From contig CP131915.1 in assembly GCA_030704225.1 (NCBI GenBank), positions 2,914,001 to 2,978,000 on the forward strand: a DNA stretch of 64,000 nucleotides, read 5' to 3'. This DNA comes from Kosakonia sp. H02 (GTDB lineage: Bacteria > Pseudomonadota > Gammaproteobacteria > Enterobacterales > Enterobacteriaceae). Positions 52,924-61,626 of the stretch are shown here, piece by piece. How positions within the stretch are numbered: position 1 is the stretch's first letter; each line of letters opens with the position of its first letter. Made by a program: the position numbers and the translations under genes. A model generated the notes under the pieces. It searched no databases, was not told where the DNA came from, and saw only the letters and a program-made list of their open reading frames with translations.

Positions 52924-53733
52924 ATGGCCAGCACCAGTTCCTCACCCGAAAAGCGCACTCTCGGTACGAGCGAAAGGCGTGAGCAGATTATCCAGCGGCT
53001 ACGCCAGCAAGGAAGCGTCCAGGTTAATGATTTATCTCTTTTTTTTGGTGTCTCCACCGTCACAATTCGCAACGATCTCGCCTTCCTGGAAAAACAGGGA
53101 ATTGCCGTACGCGCTTATGGCGGGGCACTTATCTGTGACGGCAACGCACCGGCATCCGAACCTTCCGTGGAAGATAAAAGCGCGTTAAATACCGGGCTGA
53201 AGCGGGGGATTGCGCTTGCGGCGGCTGAAATGATCAAGCCGGGACACCGCGTTATTCTCGACTCGGGAACCACGACGTATGAAATTGCGCGCATGATGAA
53301 GCAACACCAGGACGTGATCGCGATGACGAATGGTATGAATGTCGCGAATGCATTGCTTGATGCCGAAGGGGTAGAGTTGCTGATGACCGGAGGGCACCTG
53401 CGCCGTCAGTCGCAGTCTTTCTATGGCGATCAGGCGGAACAATCGCTACAGAACTACCATTTCGACATCCTTTTTCTCGGCGTTGATGCCATCGATCTTG
53501 AACGCGGCGTTAGTACGCATAACGAAGATGAGGCGCGGCTGAACCGACGCATGTGTGAAGTGGCGGAGCGCATTATTGTCGTGACGGATTCCAGCAAATT
53601 TAACCGGTTGAGTTTGCACAAAATTATCGATACGCAGCGTATTGATATGGTCATTACGGACGAAGGGATCCCGGCGGAGAGCCTGCATGGATTGCAGAAA
53701 AGCGGTATCGACGTGCTGCTGGTGAAGCAATAA
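52924..53733 (+). CDS. agaR: AgaR, DeoR-family repressor of the aga cluster
   Basis: The 269-residue product has the E. coli length. The N-terminal DeoR-type HTH lies at about 18-75 (SERREQIIQRLRQQGSVQV, FGVSTVTIRNDLAFLEKQG). The C-terminal sugar-phosphate sensing domain has the motifs GKR-like GLKRGIAL, DSGTTTYEIARM and VVTDSSKF. It represses both aga units; the inducer is thought to be an amino-sugar phosphate. It is divergent from kbaZ. Confidence 0.95.
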   Translation: MASTSSSPEKRTLGTSERREQIIQRLRQQGSVQVNDLSLFFGVSTVTIRNDLAFLEKQGIAVRAYGGALICDGNAPASEPSVEDKSALNTGLKRGIALAAAEMIKPGHRVILDSGTTTYEIARMMKQHQDVIAMTNGMNVANALLDAEGVELLMTGGHLRRQSQSFYGDQAEQSLQNYHFDILFLGVDAIDLERGVSTHNEDEARLNRRMCEVAERIIVVTDSSKFNRLSLHKIIDTQRIDMVITDEGIPAESLHGLQKSGIDVLLVKQ

Positions 53734-53760
53734 AAAAGAAGCATGGCCGAAGCCATGCTT
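53734..53760 (-). terminator. Terminator for garD, beside the agaR stop
   Basis: A 9-bp stem (AAGCATGGC / GCCATGCTT) with a CGAA loop has TTCTTTTTTA on its minus-strand 3' side. It therefore fits garD, which is transcribed leftward and ends 30 bases away. On the plus strand the tail is A-rich. Confidence 0.8.
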
Positions 53761-53789
53761 AAAAGTGAGGTTTACGCTTTTTTTATGAA

Positions 53790-55361
53790 TCAGGTCACCG
53801 GAGCCGGGTTGAACACCGCCAGCTGGTTGTGCAGCCCCCATTGATCCGAAAAGGTTTTCTTACGGCCACTGGCGACATCAAGAATAAAGTGGAACAGCTT
53901 CCAGCCCACATCCTCGATGCTCTCTTCGCCGGTGGCGATGGTCCCCGCGTTGATGTCCATTAAGTCGTACCAGCGATTTGCCAGCTCGGTACGCGTTGCC
54001 ATTTTAATCACCGGCACGGCGACCAGGCCGTACGGCGTACCGCGACCGGTGGTGAACACCTGCACGGTGATGCCGGAAGCCACCTGCTGTGTGCCGCAAA
54101 CGAAGTCGCTCGCCGGTGTTGCCGCGTAAATCAGGCCGCGTTTGGTCGGGCGCTGGCCCGGCGACAGCACTTCGGAAATGGCACTCTTGCCGGATTTTGC
54201 AATCGAGCCGAGCGCTTTTTCCACGACGTTTGCCAGACCGCCTTTTTTGTTCCCCGGAGAGGGGTTGGCGCTGCGGTCGGTTTTACCCATGTCCAGATAG
54301 TTATCGTACCAGGCCATTTCTTCCAGCAGGCGTTTACCCACTTCTTCATTAATGGCGCGCGGCGTCAACAGATGGATGGCATCGCGCACTTCGGTTACTT
54401 CCGAGAACATCACCGTGCCGCCGCAGCGAATAAGCAGGTCAGAGGCGTAACCGACCGCCGGGTTGGCCGTGACGCCGGAGAAAGCATCGCTGCCGCCGCA
54501 CTGCATGCCGACTACCAGTTCAGAGGCCGGGCAGGTTTCGCGTTTACGCTGGTTCAGTTTCGCCAGGTGACGCTCTGCGACTTGCAGAATATCGTCCACC
54601 ATCGAACGGAAACCAACGTGGTGTTCATCCTGCAAACGCACAATGCTGGCACCGTCAGCCGGAATCGCTTTCACATCTTCCGTGCCTTCCAGCAGCCGTT
54701 CCGGTTGCAGTTTTTCACAGCCGAGACCAATCACCATCACTTCACCGCCGAAGTTCGGGTTCAGCGAAATGTTGTGGATCGTACGAATCGGAATAACTGC
54801 CGCCGGTGCGTTAATCGCCACGCCGCAGCCGTATAAATGGTTGAGGCCGACCACGCCATCGACGTTCGGGTATTTCGGCAGCAGGTCGCGTTCGATGATC
54901 TTCACCACATAATCCACCACGCCCGCCACGCAATGTACGCTGGTGGTCAGGCCGAGCAGGTTTTTGGTGCCGACGCTGCCGTCTGCATTGCGGTAACCTT
55001 CAAAGGTGTAGCCTTCCAGCGGGGGCAGCGGTTCGGGGACTTTGGTCGCCAGTGGAAGAGTGTTCAGCGGCGGCGCTTTTGGCAACTCGACCAGGGATTC
55101 ATCAATCCAGCTTCCGCGCGGAATGTTGCGCACGGCGTAGCCAATCACTTCGCCATAACGCACGATTTCGCCATGTTGAGGGATATCGACCAGCGCAACT
55201 TTATGACCCTGCGGGATATGCTCAATCAGCTCAAGGCCGTCCGGGAATCGGGTGCCCGCTTTTAAGCCGTTGTCGTTAACGATAATCGCGACATTATCGG
55301 TGTCGTGAACCTTAATATAAAACGCCCCAGGCGATTGCTGTCTTATTTCAATGTCGGACAT
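53790..55361 (-). CDS. garD: GarD, galactarate dehydratase
   Basis: The 523-residue product has the E. coli length. It dehydrates galactarate to 5-keto-4-deoxy-D-glucarate and belongs to the UxaA/GarD family. It has an N-terminal SAF-type domain (about 1-90), then the main domain with TSVHCVAGVVD, GLNHLYGCG, MQCGGSDAFSGVTANPA and GRGTPYGLVAVPVIK. It is divergent from garPLRK; induction in E. coli is through the aldarate sensor CdaR. Confidence 0.96.
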   Translation of the reverse strand: MSDIEIRQQSPGAFYIKVHDTDNVAIIVNDNGLKAGTRFPDGLELIEHIPQGHKVALVDIPQHGEIVRYGEVIGYAVRNIPRGSWIDESLVELPKAPPLNTLPLATKVPEPLPPLEGYTFEGYRNADGSVGTKNLLGLTTSVHCVAGVVDYVVKIIERDLLPKYPNVDGVVGLNHLYGCGVAINAPAAVIPIRTIHNISLNPNFGGEVMVIGLGCEKLQPERLLEGTEDVKAIPADGASIVRLQDEHHVGFRSMVDDILQVAERHLAKLNQRKRETCPASELVVGMQCGGSDAFSGVTANPAVGYASDLLIRCGGTVMFSEVTEVRDAIHLLTPRAINEEVGKRLLEEMAWYDNYLDMGKTDRSANPSPGNKKGGLANVVEKALGSIAKSGKSAISEVLSPGQRPTKRGLIYAATPASDFVCGTQQVASGITVQVFTTGRGTPYGLVAVPVIKMATRTELANRWYDLMDINAGTIATGEESIEDVGWKLFHFILDVASGRKKTFSDQWGLHNQLAVFNPAPVT

Positions 55362-55782
55362 TGTTAAGTAATCTCCAGCTAACTGTACGATGCATTACTC
55401 AAAATAGAGGAACCATTCTTTATTCTGTAATTAATATCAGAAAGAAAAATCTTGTATGCTGGAAATAAGAATGTCAGGAGTTCAAATATTAAAATGTGAT
55501 CCACATCACTTATTATCGCCATCCCCCATCTGGCAAGGCTGCATAATGCAAGATCTGTGCATCAGCGCCCAGGCTTATGTGCATATGCTCAAAATAATCT
55601 TTTGATTAAATGTGAAAATTGAGCAGCTCACCAATGTATGACTTCCTGTCGCTGATTATACTGAAGGCTAATAAAATCGAAGTGCCCAATATCTGTATTA
55701 AGTATCACTATTTAAATTCATCAGATAAAAACACACACAAATAATTATATTTAGAAGTTAGCGGTGCCCGAGGAAATTAAAA
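55362..55782. promoter_or_regulatory. garD-garP divergent control region with a CRP-type site
   Basis: This 421-base A/T-rich gap separates the divergent garD and garP genes and contains no ORF. At 55497-55512 there is a near-palindrome TGTGA-N6-TCACT that agrees well with the CRP consensus (TGTGA-N6-TCACA). It is centred about 278 bases upstream of garP and 144 upstream of garD. CdaR sites are expected here from E. coli but I could not pick one out by eye. Confidence 0.7.
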
Positions 55783-57117
55783 ATGACTATTGAACAAACC
55801 GTCGAAACAAAACGGGCGTTTCCTACCCGTTATTTAATTCTGCTCATTATATTTATTGTTACCGCAGTTAACTACGCCGACCGTGCAACGCTTTCTATTG
55901 CCGGGACCGATGTCGCGAAAGAGCTGCAACTTGATTCTGTATCGATGGGGTACATCTTTTCCGCATTCGGCTGGGCTTACCTGCTGATGCAAATCCCTGG
56001 CGGCTGGCTGCTCGACCGCTTCGGATCGAAAAAAGTCTACACCTACAGCCTGTTTTTCTGGTCGCTCTTTACCTTTCTGCAAGGTTTTGTCGACTTCTTC
56101 CCGATAGCGTATGCCGGGATCTCCATGTTTTTTATGCGCTTTATGTTGGGCTTCTCTGAAGCACCTTCATTCCCGGCGAACGCCCGTATTGTGGCGGCGT
56201 GGTTCCCGGCGAAAGAGCGCGGTACCGCGTCAGCGATTTTTAACTCTGCGCAGTACTTCTCGTTGGCGCTGTTCTCACCGTTGCTGGGCTGGTTGACCTA
56301 CGCCTGGGGCTGGGAACATGTCTTTACTGTGATGGGCGTGATTGGCTTTGTGTTGACCTTCGCCTGGGTGAAATTTGTTCACAACCCAACCGATCATCCG
56401 CGTATGACCCGCGAAGAGCTGGAGTACATTGAGAAGAACGGCGCGGTTGTTGATATGGACCACAAAAAAGCCGACGACGGCAAAAGTGCGGGTCCAAAAA
56501 TGGATTACATCAAGCAGTTGCTGTGCAACCGCATGATGCTCGGCGTGTTCTTCGGTCAATACTTCCTGAACACCATTACGTGGTTCTTCCTGACCTGGTT
56601 CCCTATTTACCTGGTGCAGGAAAAGGGCATGTCGATTCTGAAAGTGGGGTTTGTCGCCTCGATTCCGGCACTGTGCGGTTTTGCCGGTGGCGTGCTGGGC
56701 GGCCTGTTCTCTGATTATCTGATTAAACGTGGCTCCACCCTGACCGTGGCGCGTAAAGTGCCTATTGTGTTGGGGATGTTACTGGCGTCCAGCATCATTC
56801 TGTGTAACTACACCGATAGCACCCCACTGGTGGTGGCGCTGATGGCGCTGGCCTTCTTCGGTAAAGGGTTTGGTGCGCTGGGTTGGCCGGTTATCTCCGA
56901 CGTTGCGCCAAAAGAGATTGTTGGCCTGTGCGGTGGAGTGTTCAACGTATTTGGTAACGTGGCTTCTATCGCGACGCCGCTGGTCATCGGATACATGGTT
57001 AAAGAGTTGCATTCTTTCAACGGTGCGTTGGTATTCGTCGGCTGTTCAGCGCTGATGATGATGATCTGCTACCTGTTCGTGGTCGGCGATATCAAACGTA
57101 TGGAACTGAAGAAATAA
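55783..57117 (+). CDS. garP: GarP, galactarate/glucarate transporter
   Basis: The 444-residue product has the E. coli length. It is a major facilitator of the anion:cation symporter family (D-glucarate/galactarate permease) with 12 helices; NYADRATLSIAGTDVAKE, GGWLLDRFGSKKVY and GFSEAPSFPANARIVAAWFP are family hallmarks, and a hydrophilic loop (about 205-240) separates the halves. It is first of garPLRK, with garL 26 bases later. Confidence 0.96.
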   Translation: MTIEQTVETKRAFPTRYLILLIIFIVTAVNYADRATLSIAGTDVAKELQLDSVSMGYIFSAFGWAYLLMQIPGGWLLDRFGSKKVYTYSLFFWSLFTFLQGFVDFFPIAYAGISMFFMRFMLGFSEAPSFPANARIVAAWFPAKERGTASAIFNSAQYFSLALFSPLLGWLTYAWGWEHVFTVMGVIGFVLTFAWVKFVHNPTDHPRMTREELEYIEKNGAVVDMDHKKADDGKSAGPKMDYIKQLLCNRMMLGVFFGQYFLNTITWFFLTWFPIYLVQEKGMSILKVGFVASIPALCGFAGGVLGGLFSDYLIKRGSTLTVARKVPIVLGMLLASSIILCNYTDSTPLVVALMALAFFGKGFGALGWPVISDVAPKEIVGLCGGVFNVFGNVASIATPLVIGYMVKELHSFNGALVFVGCSALMMMICYLFVVGDIKRMELKK

Positions 57118-57143
57118 GCAACAACTCATTTAAGGTACAAAAG

Positions 57144-57914
57144 ATGAATAACGATATCTTCCCAAACAAATTCAAAGCCGCGCTGGCGGCTCAACAGATT
57201 CAAATCGGTTGTTGGTCTGCGCTGGGTAGCCATATCAGCACGGAAGTTCTGGGCCTGGCAGGCTTTGACTGGCTGCTTATGGATGGCGAACACGCCCCTA
57301 ACGACGTGCTCACTTTTGTACCGCAATTGATGGCGCTGAAAGGCAGTGTTAGCGCACCAGTCGTGCGCGTGCCGACCAACGACCCGGTTGTTATTAAGCG
57401 CCTGCTGGATATTGGTTTCTATAACTTCCTGATCCCGTTTGTCGAAACCGAAGAAGAAGCAGTGAACGCTGTAGCCGCGACGCGTTATCCGCCAGAAGGC
57501 ATTCGCGGTGTTTCTGTTTCCCACCGTGCCAATATGTTTGGCACCGTGCCGGATTACTTCCGCCAGTCCAACGCCAATATCACCATTCTGGTACAGATCG
57601 AAAGCCAGGCGGGTGTCGATAATCTTGACGCGATCCTCGCAACCGACGGCGTAGACGGCGTGTTTGTTGGCCCGAGCGATCTCGCGGCAACGCTGGGATA
57701 CATCGGTAACGCGGCGCACCCGGAAGTTCAGCGCACCATTCAGCATATTTTTGCCCGCGCCAAAGCGCACAACAAACCGAGCGGTATTCTGGCACCGGTT
57801 GAAGCGGACGCGCGTCGCTACCTCGAATGGGGCGCGACGGTGGTTGCGGTTGGCAGCGATTTGGGCGTGTTCCGTTCGGCGACGCAGAAACTGGCCGACA
57901 CCTTTAAAAAATAA
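57144..57914 (+). CDS. garL: GarL, 5-keto-4-deoxy-D-glucarate aldolase
   Basis: The 256-residue product has the E. coli length. It is a class II aldolase of the HpcH/HpaI family that splits 5-keto-4-deoxyglucarate to pyruvate and tartronate semialdehyde. Visible motifs: DWLLMDGEHAPND, RVPTNDPVVIKRLLDIG, VQIESQAGVDN and VFVGPSDLAATLGY. It lies between garP and garR, with a 31-base gap to garR. Confidence 0.96.
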   Translation: MNNDIFPNKFKAALAAQQIQIGCWSALGSHISTEVLGLAGFDWLLMDGEHAPNDVLTFVPQLMALKGSVSAPVVRVPTNDPVVIKRLLDIGFYNFLIPFVETEEEAVNAVAATRYPPEGIRGVSVSHRANMFGTVPDYFRQSNANITILVQIESQAGVDNLDAILATDGVDGVFVGPSDLAATLGYIGNAAHPEVQRTIQHIFARAKAHNKPSGILAPVEADARRYLEWGATVVAVGSDLGVFRSATQKLADTFKK

Positions 57915-57945
57915 ACAAACCACCATTACAGAGAGAGACGCAATT

Positions 57946-58836
57946 ATGACGATGAAAGTTGGTTTCATTGGCCTGGGTATTATGGGTAAACCAATGAGTA
58001 AAAACCTCATTAAAGCAGGTTACTCACTGGTGGTCGTGGACCGTAACCAGGACTCGGTTGCTGAAGTGATTGCCGCAGGCGCTGAAACCGCGAGCAGCGC
58101 GAAAGCCGTTGCCGAGCAGTGCGATGTCATCATCACCATGCTGCCAAACTCCCCGCACGTCAAAGAAGTCGCGCTGGGCGAAGGCGGCATTATCGAAGGG
58201 GCGAAAGCCGGTACGGTGCTGATCGACATGAGTTCTATTGCGCCGCTGGCCAGCCGTGAAATCAGCGAAGCGCTGAAAGCGAAAGGCGTGGAAATGCTGG
58301 ACGCGCCGGTGAGCGGCGGTGAACCGAAAGCCATCGACGGCACGTTGTCGGTGATGGTGGGCGGCGACAAAGCGATATTCGATAAATATTACGATTTGCT
58401 GAAAGCGATGGCTGGTTCTGTGGTGCACACCGGTGATATCGGCGCGGGTAACGTGACCAAGCTGGCAAACCAGGTGATCGTGGCGCTGAATATCGCTGCC
58501 ATGTCTGAAGCGCTGACGCTGGCGACGAAAGCCGGTGTGAACCCGGATCTGGTATTCCAGGCGATCCGTGGTGGTCTGGCGGGCAGCACCGTGCTGGAAG
58601 CGAAAGCGCCAATGGTGATGGATCGCAACTTCAAACCGGGTTTCCGTATTGATCTGCATATCAAAGATCTGGCGAACGCGCTGGATACCTCTCACGGCGT
58701 GGGCGCGCAACTGCCGCTGACTGCCGCAGTGATGGAGATGATGCAGGCGCTGCGTGCTGACGGCCTGGGTACGGCCGACCACAGCGCGCTGGCGTGCTAC
58801 TACGAGAAACTGGCGAAAATCGAAGTCACTCGTTAA
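57946..58836 (+). CDS. garR: GarR, tartronate semialdehyde reductase
   Basis: The product is 296 residues from the ATG at 57946 (MTMKVGF), or 294 from 57952, the length usually given for E. coli. It belongs to the beta-hydroxyacid dehydrogenase family: NAD-binding GFIGLGIMGKPMSKNL at the N-terminus, DAPVSGGEPKA, and the catalytic Lys in GNVTKLANQ. It reduces tartronate semialdehyde to D-glycerate. A GAGAGA ribosome site favours the first ATG. It is followed by two hairpins before garK. Confidence 0.96.
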   Translation: MTMKVGFIGLGIMGKPMSKNLIKAGYSLVVVDRNQDSVAEVIAAGAETASSAKAVAEQCDVIITMLPNSPHVKEVALGEGGIIEGAKAGTVLIDMSSIAPLASREISEALKAKGVEMLDAPVSGGEPKAIDGTLSVMVGGDKAIFDKYYDLLKAMAGSVVHTGDIGAGNVTKLANQVIVALNIAAMSEALTLATKAGVNPDLVFQAIRGGLAGSTVLEAKAPMVMDRNFKPGFRIDLHIKDLANALDTSHGVGAQLPLTAAVMEMMQALRADGLGTADHSALACYYEKLAKIEVTR

Positions 58837-58881
58837 TAAGAAAGGGCGTTAACGCGCCCATGACGTTTTAGACATCCACCT

Positions 58882-58905
58882 CTTCAGGCCGCGAGTGGCC
58901 TGAAG
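58882..58905 (+). other. Stem-loop between garR and garK
   Basis: A perfect 9-bp stem (CTTCAGGCC / GGCCTGAAG) with a GCGAGT loop lies in the 102-base gap between garR and garK. A smaller GGGCG / CGCCC hairpin lies nearer garR. Neither has a T-tract, so they look like mRNA-stability or processing elements rather than terminators. Confidence 0.65.
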
Positions 58906-58938
58906 GGTGACGTGCGCGGCTTGGTCAGGCTCACAACT

Positions 58939-60084
58939 ATGAAAATCGTAATCGCCCCAGACTCTTACAAAGAAAGCCTGTCTGCGACAGAAGTTGCGCA
59001 GGCAATAGAAAAAGGATTTCGGGAAATTTTCCCCGATGCTCACTACGTTTCAGTTCCGGTCGCGGACGGCGGTGAAGGTACAGTTGAAGCCATGATAGCC
59101 GCCACGAAAGGAACCGTGCATTCCGCCAGGGTTATTGGCCCGCTGGGCGAACATGTCGACGCTTGCTGGGGAATGTCTGGTGACGGTAACACAGCCTTTA
59201 TTGAAATGGCGGCGGCTAGCGGGCTGGCGCTGGTCCCTCCTGAATTACGCAACCCTTTGACTACCACTTCGCGCGGCACCGGGGAACTTATTCTGCACGC
59301 GCTGGAACAGGGGGCAACCAACATTATTATCGGTATCGGCGGTAGCGCAACGAATGACGGCGGCGCAGGCATGGTGCAGGCGTTGGGCGCCAGGCTGACC
59401 GATGCCAACGGCACAGAGATCGCCTACGGCGGCGGTCATCTGATGAGCCTGAACAATATTGATATTTCCGGGTTGGATCCGCGTCTGAAAAATTGCGCCA
59501 TTCGCGTGGCCTGCGACGTCACTAACCCGCTGACGGGTGAGAAAGGCGCATCGCGCATTTTTGGCCCGCAGAAAGGCGCGACCGAAGCGATGATCGTCGA
59601 ACTGGATCGTAACCTCAGCCATTTTGCGCAGGTGATCAAAAAAGATCTGCATGTCGATGTGCAAAACGTGCCGGGATCCGGTGCGGCAGGTGGCATGGGC
59701 GCGGCGCTGATGGCGTTTCTCGGCGCAGAGTTGCGCAGCGGCATTGAGATTGTCACCCAGGCACTGAACCTCGAAGAGCATATTCACGATTGCACGCTGG
59801 TGGTGACGGGCGAAGGCCGCATCGACAGCCAGAGTATTCACGGCAAAGTGCCGGTCGGCGTGGCGCACGTCGCCAAAAAATACCACAAGCCGGTGATCGG
59901 CATTGCGGGCAGTTTGACCACTGATGTTGGCGTAGTGCATCAGTATGGTATCGATGCGGTGTTCAGTGTGCTGACCAGCATCGGCACGCTGGAAGAGGCC
60001 TTTCGCGGGGCGTTTGACAATATTTACCGCGCGTCCCGCAATATCGCCGCCACCTTGCAGGTGGGAATGTTGACGGAAGGGTGA
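58939..60084 (+). CDS. garK: GarK, glycerate 2-kinase
   Basis: The 381-residue product has the E. coli length. It is the final enzyme of the pathway, phosphorylating D-glycerate to 2-phosphoglycerate. It belongs to the GckA/GlxK glycerate kinase type I family: MKIVIAPDSYKESLSA, VPVADGGEGTVEA, IGIGGSATNDGGAGM and TGEGRIDSQSIHGK. I chose the ATG at 58939; a longer frame from 58912 adds nine residues without support. Its stop codon overlaps the -35 of the rnpB promoter. Confidence 0.96.
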   Translation: MKIVIAPDSYKESLSATEVAQAIEKGFREIFPDAHYVSVPVADGGEGTVEAMIAATKGTVHSARVIGPLGEHVDACWGMSGDGNTAFIEMAAASGLALVPPELRNPLTTTSRGTGELILHALEQGATNIIIGIGGSATNDGGAGMVQALGARLTDANGTEIAYGGGHLMSLNNIDISGLDPRLKNCAIRVACDVTNPLTGEKGASRIFGPQKGATEAMIVELDRNLSHFAQVIKKDLHVDVQNVPGSGAAGGMGAALMAFLGAELRSGIEIVTQALNLEEHIHDCTLVVTGEGRIDSQSIHGKVPVGVAHVAKKYHKPVIGIAGSLTTDVGVVHQYGIDAVFSVLTSIGTLEEAFRGAFDNIYRASRNIAATLQVGMLTEG

Positions 60085-60109
60085 CAGGCGCGTGCAAACC
60101 CACTATACT
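60081..60109 (+). promoter_or_regulatory. Promoter of rnpB
   Basis: GTGACA and TATACT are separated by exactly 17 bp, and the -10 element ends eight bases before the mature M1 RNA 5' end. The -35 hexamer overlaps the garK stop codon. Confidence 0.85.
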
Positions 60110-60116
60110 GCGCGCC

Positions 60117-60495
<379 letters not shown>

Positions 60496-60501
60496 TTTCA
60501 G

Positions 60502-60529
60502 GCAAAAACCCGCTTCGGCGGGTTTTTGC
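60502..60529 (+). terminator. Intrinsic terminator after rnpB
   Basis: A perfect 12-bp stem (GCAAAAACCCGC / GCGGGTTTTTGC) with a TTCG tetraloop lies just after the mature M1 RNA 3' end. Confidence 0.92.
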
Positions 60530-60650
60530 GTTTCTGCATCGCATGTCTGTCTTGTCTAATTTATAAACAATTAACCCATCACCCGGCTGGCGAAACGCGC
60601 TACCCTGTAAAACAGGTTTTGTCATCATCGCTACGGGAGTTGTTGCCGTC

Positions 60651-61406
60651 ATGGAACAAAAATCAATCATTATTATCCAGGTGGGGAATGCCCCGGAGTC
60701 TATGCGCGAGGCGCATGGCGACATTCCACTCTGGTTTTGCCAGGTGCTCGGTTGCGAGCTGGATGACGTTGAAGTGGTTCGCGTTTTTGAAGGCGAAACG
60801 CTGCCTGCGCCGGATGCCCGCCGGGCGGCGATCATTACCGGCTCCTGGGCAATGGTTTCAGACAGGCTGCCGTGGAGCGAAAAAACCGCGGCGTGGATAC
60901 GCGATGCGATGGCGATTGCGATGCCGCTGTTTGGCGTATGCTACGGCCACCAACTGATGTCCTGGGCGCTGGGCGGCGATGTGCAATACCACGAAAAAGG
61001 GCGCGAAGCCGGAACCCAAACCGTCTATTTAAATCCGGCCGCCGCCAGAGATCCGTTGCTTATGCATCTGAAAGAGAGCTTCCCCGCGCATCTGACCCAC
61101 CGGCAAACCGTTACCCGCTTACCCATCGGCGCAACCGTGCTCGCTGCGTCGGTGCACGATCCCCACCAGATTGTGCGTTACGGGCCGCGTGCAGTCTCTG
61201 TGCAGTTCCACCCGGAAATGACGCCGGACATCGCCACCGATCTGTTAAGGCTTAATCGCCCACACATTGAAAAAGAAGGGGGTGATACCGACAGCCTGGT
61301 CGCCGGCGTGCTGCCCGCGCCAGGTGCGGCGGAAATCTTGCGGCGGTTTATGCAGGGGGTTTTCGAACAAAAAAGGGCTGTCGCTTCATTTGACGCAGGG
61401 CAGTAA
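60651..61406 (+). CDS. Class I glutamine amidotransferase-like protein
   Basis: The 251-residue product has a stand-alone class I GATase domain. The catalytic triad is complete: nucleophile Cys97 in GVCYGHQLM and H187/E189 in QFHPEM. A TGSWAMVSD segment forms the oxyanion region. It resembles the GuaA-type amidotransferase domain family but has no synthetase partner, so the acceptor is unknown. Gamma-glutamyl hydrolase or amine-glutamate chemistry is possible. It sits between rnpB and convergent yhaK, a place where E. coli carries the tdc cluster. Confidence 0.85.
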   Translation: MEQKSIIIIQVGNAPESMREAHGDIPLWFCQVLGCELDDVEVVRVFEGETLPAPDARRAAIITGSWAMVSDRLPWSEKTAAWIRDAMAIAMPLFGVCYGHQLMSWALGGDVQYHEKGREAGTQTVYLNPAAARDPLLMHLKESFPAHLTHRQTVTRLPIGATVLAASVHDPHQIVRYGPRAVSVQFHPEMTPDIATDLLRLNRPHIEKEGGDTDSLVAGVLPAPGAAEILRRFMQGVFEQKRAVASFDAGQ

Positions 61407-61410
61407 TATT

Positions 61411-61430
61411 GCCCCGGCGTATACCGGGGC
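61411..61430. terminator. Hairpin between the amidotransferase gene and the 53-codon ORF
   Basis: A perfect palindrome (GCCCCGG / CCGGGGC) with a CGTATA loop lies five bases past the amidotransferase stop and seven before the end of the convergent small ORF. No T-tract follows on either strand, so termination efficiency is uncertain. Confidence 0.55.
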
Positions 61431-61436
61431 GGCGGG

Positions 61437-61598
61437 TCAGGCGGCGGCTTCTTCCTCCGCCAGACGAATAACGGCTTCTGCGACAATAACTTCCAGTTCT
61501 GTCAGCATCTCTTCAAATCCGAACGACAAAGATGTCGCGTCGGGTACATCGTTGCTCGCTATGCGATCAAACGGGCTATGCATTGTGCGGATACTCAT
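61437..61598 (-). CDS. Small acidic protein downstream of yhaK (53 residues)
   Basis: An ATG at 61598 opens a 53-codon ORF (MSIRTMHSPFDRIASNDV..., ending RLAEEEAAA) with an AGGTGA ribosome site five bases upstream. It lies 28 bases past the yhaK stop on the same strand, so co-transcription is likely. The second half is a probable acidic helix (FEEMLTELEVIVAEAVIRLAEEE-type, predicted from composition). I do not recognise the family. It is shorter than most gene-finding cut-offs. Confidence 0.62.
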   Translation of the reverse strand: MSIRTMHSPFDRIASNDVPDATSLSFGFEEMLTELEVIVAEAVIRLAEEEAAA

Positions 61599-61626
61599 TT
61601 ACTTCACCTGATAAAAAAATGACCCA

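Noticed and set aside
57664..58836. Longer 390-codon form of GarR starting inside garL
   Set aside because: The first 94 codons read through garL in another frame; the family start with its NAD-binding motif is at 57946.
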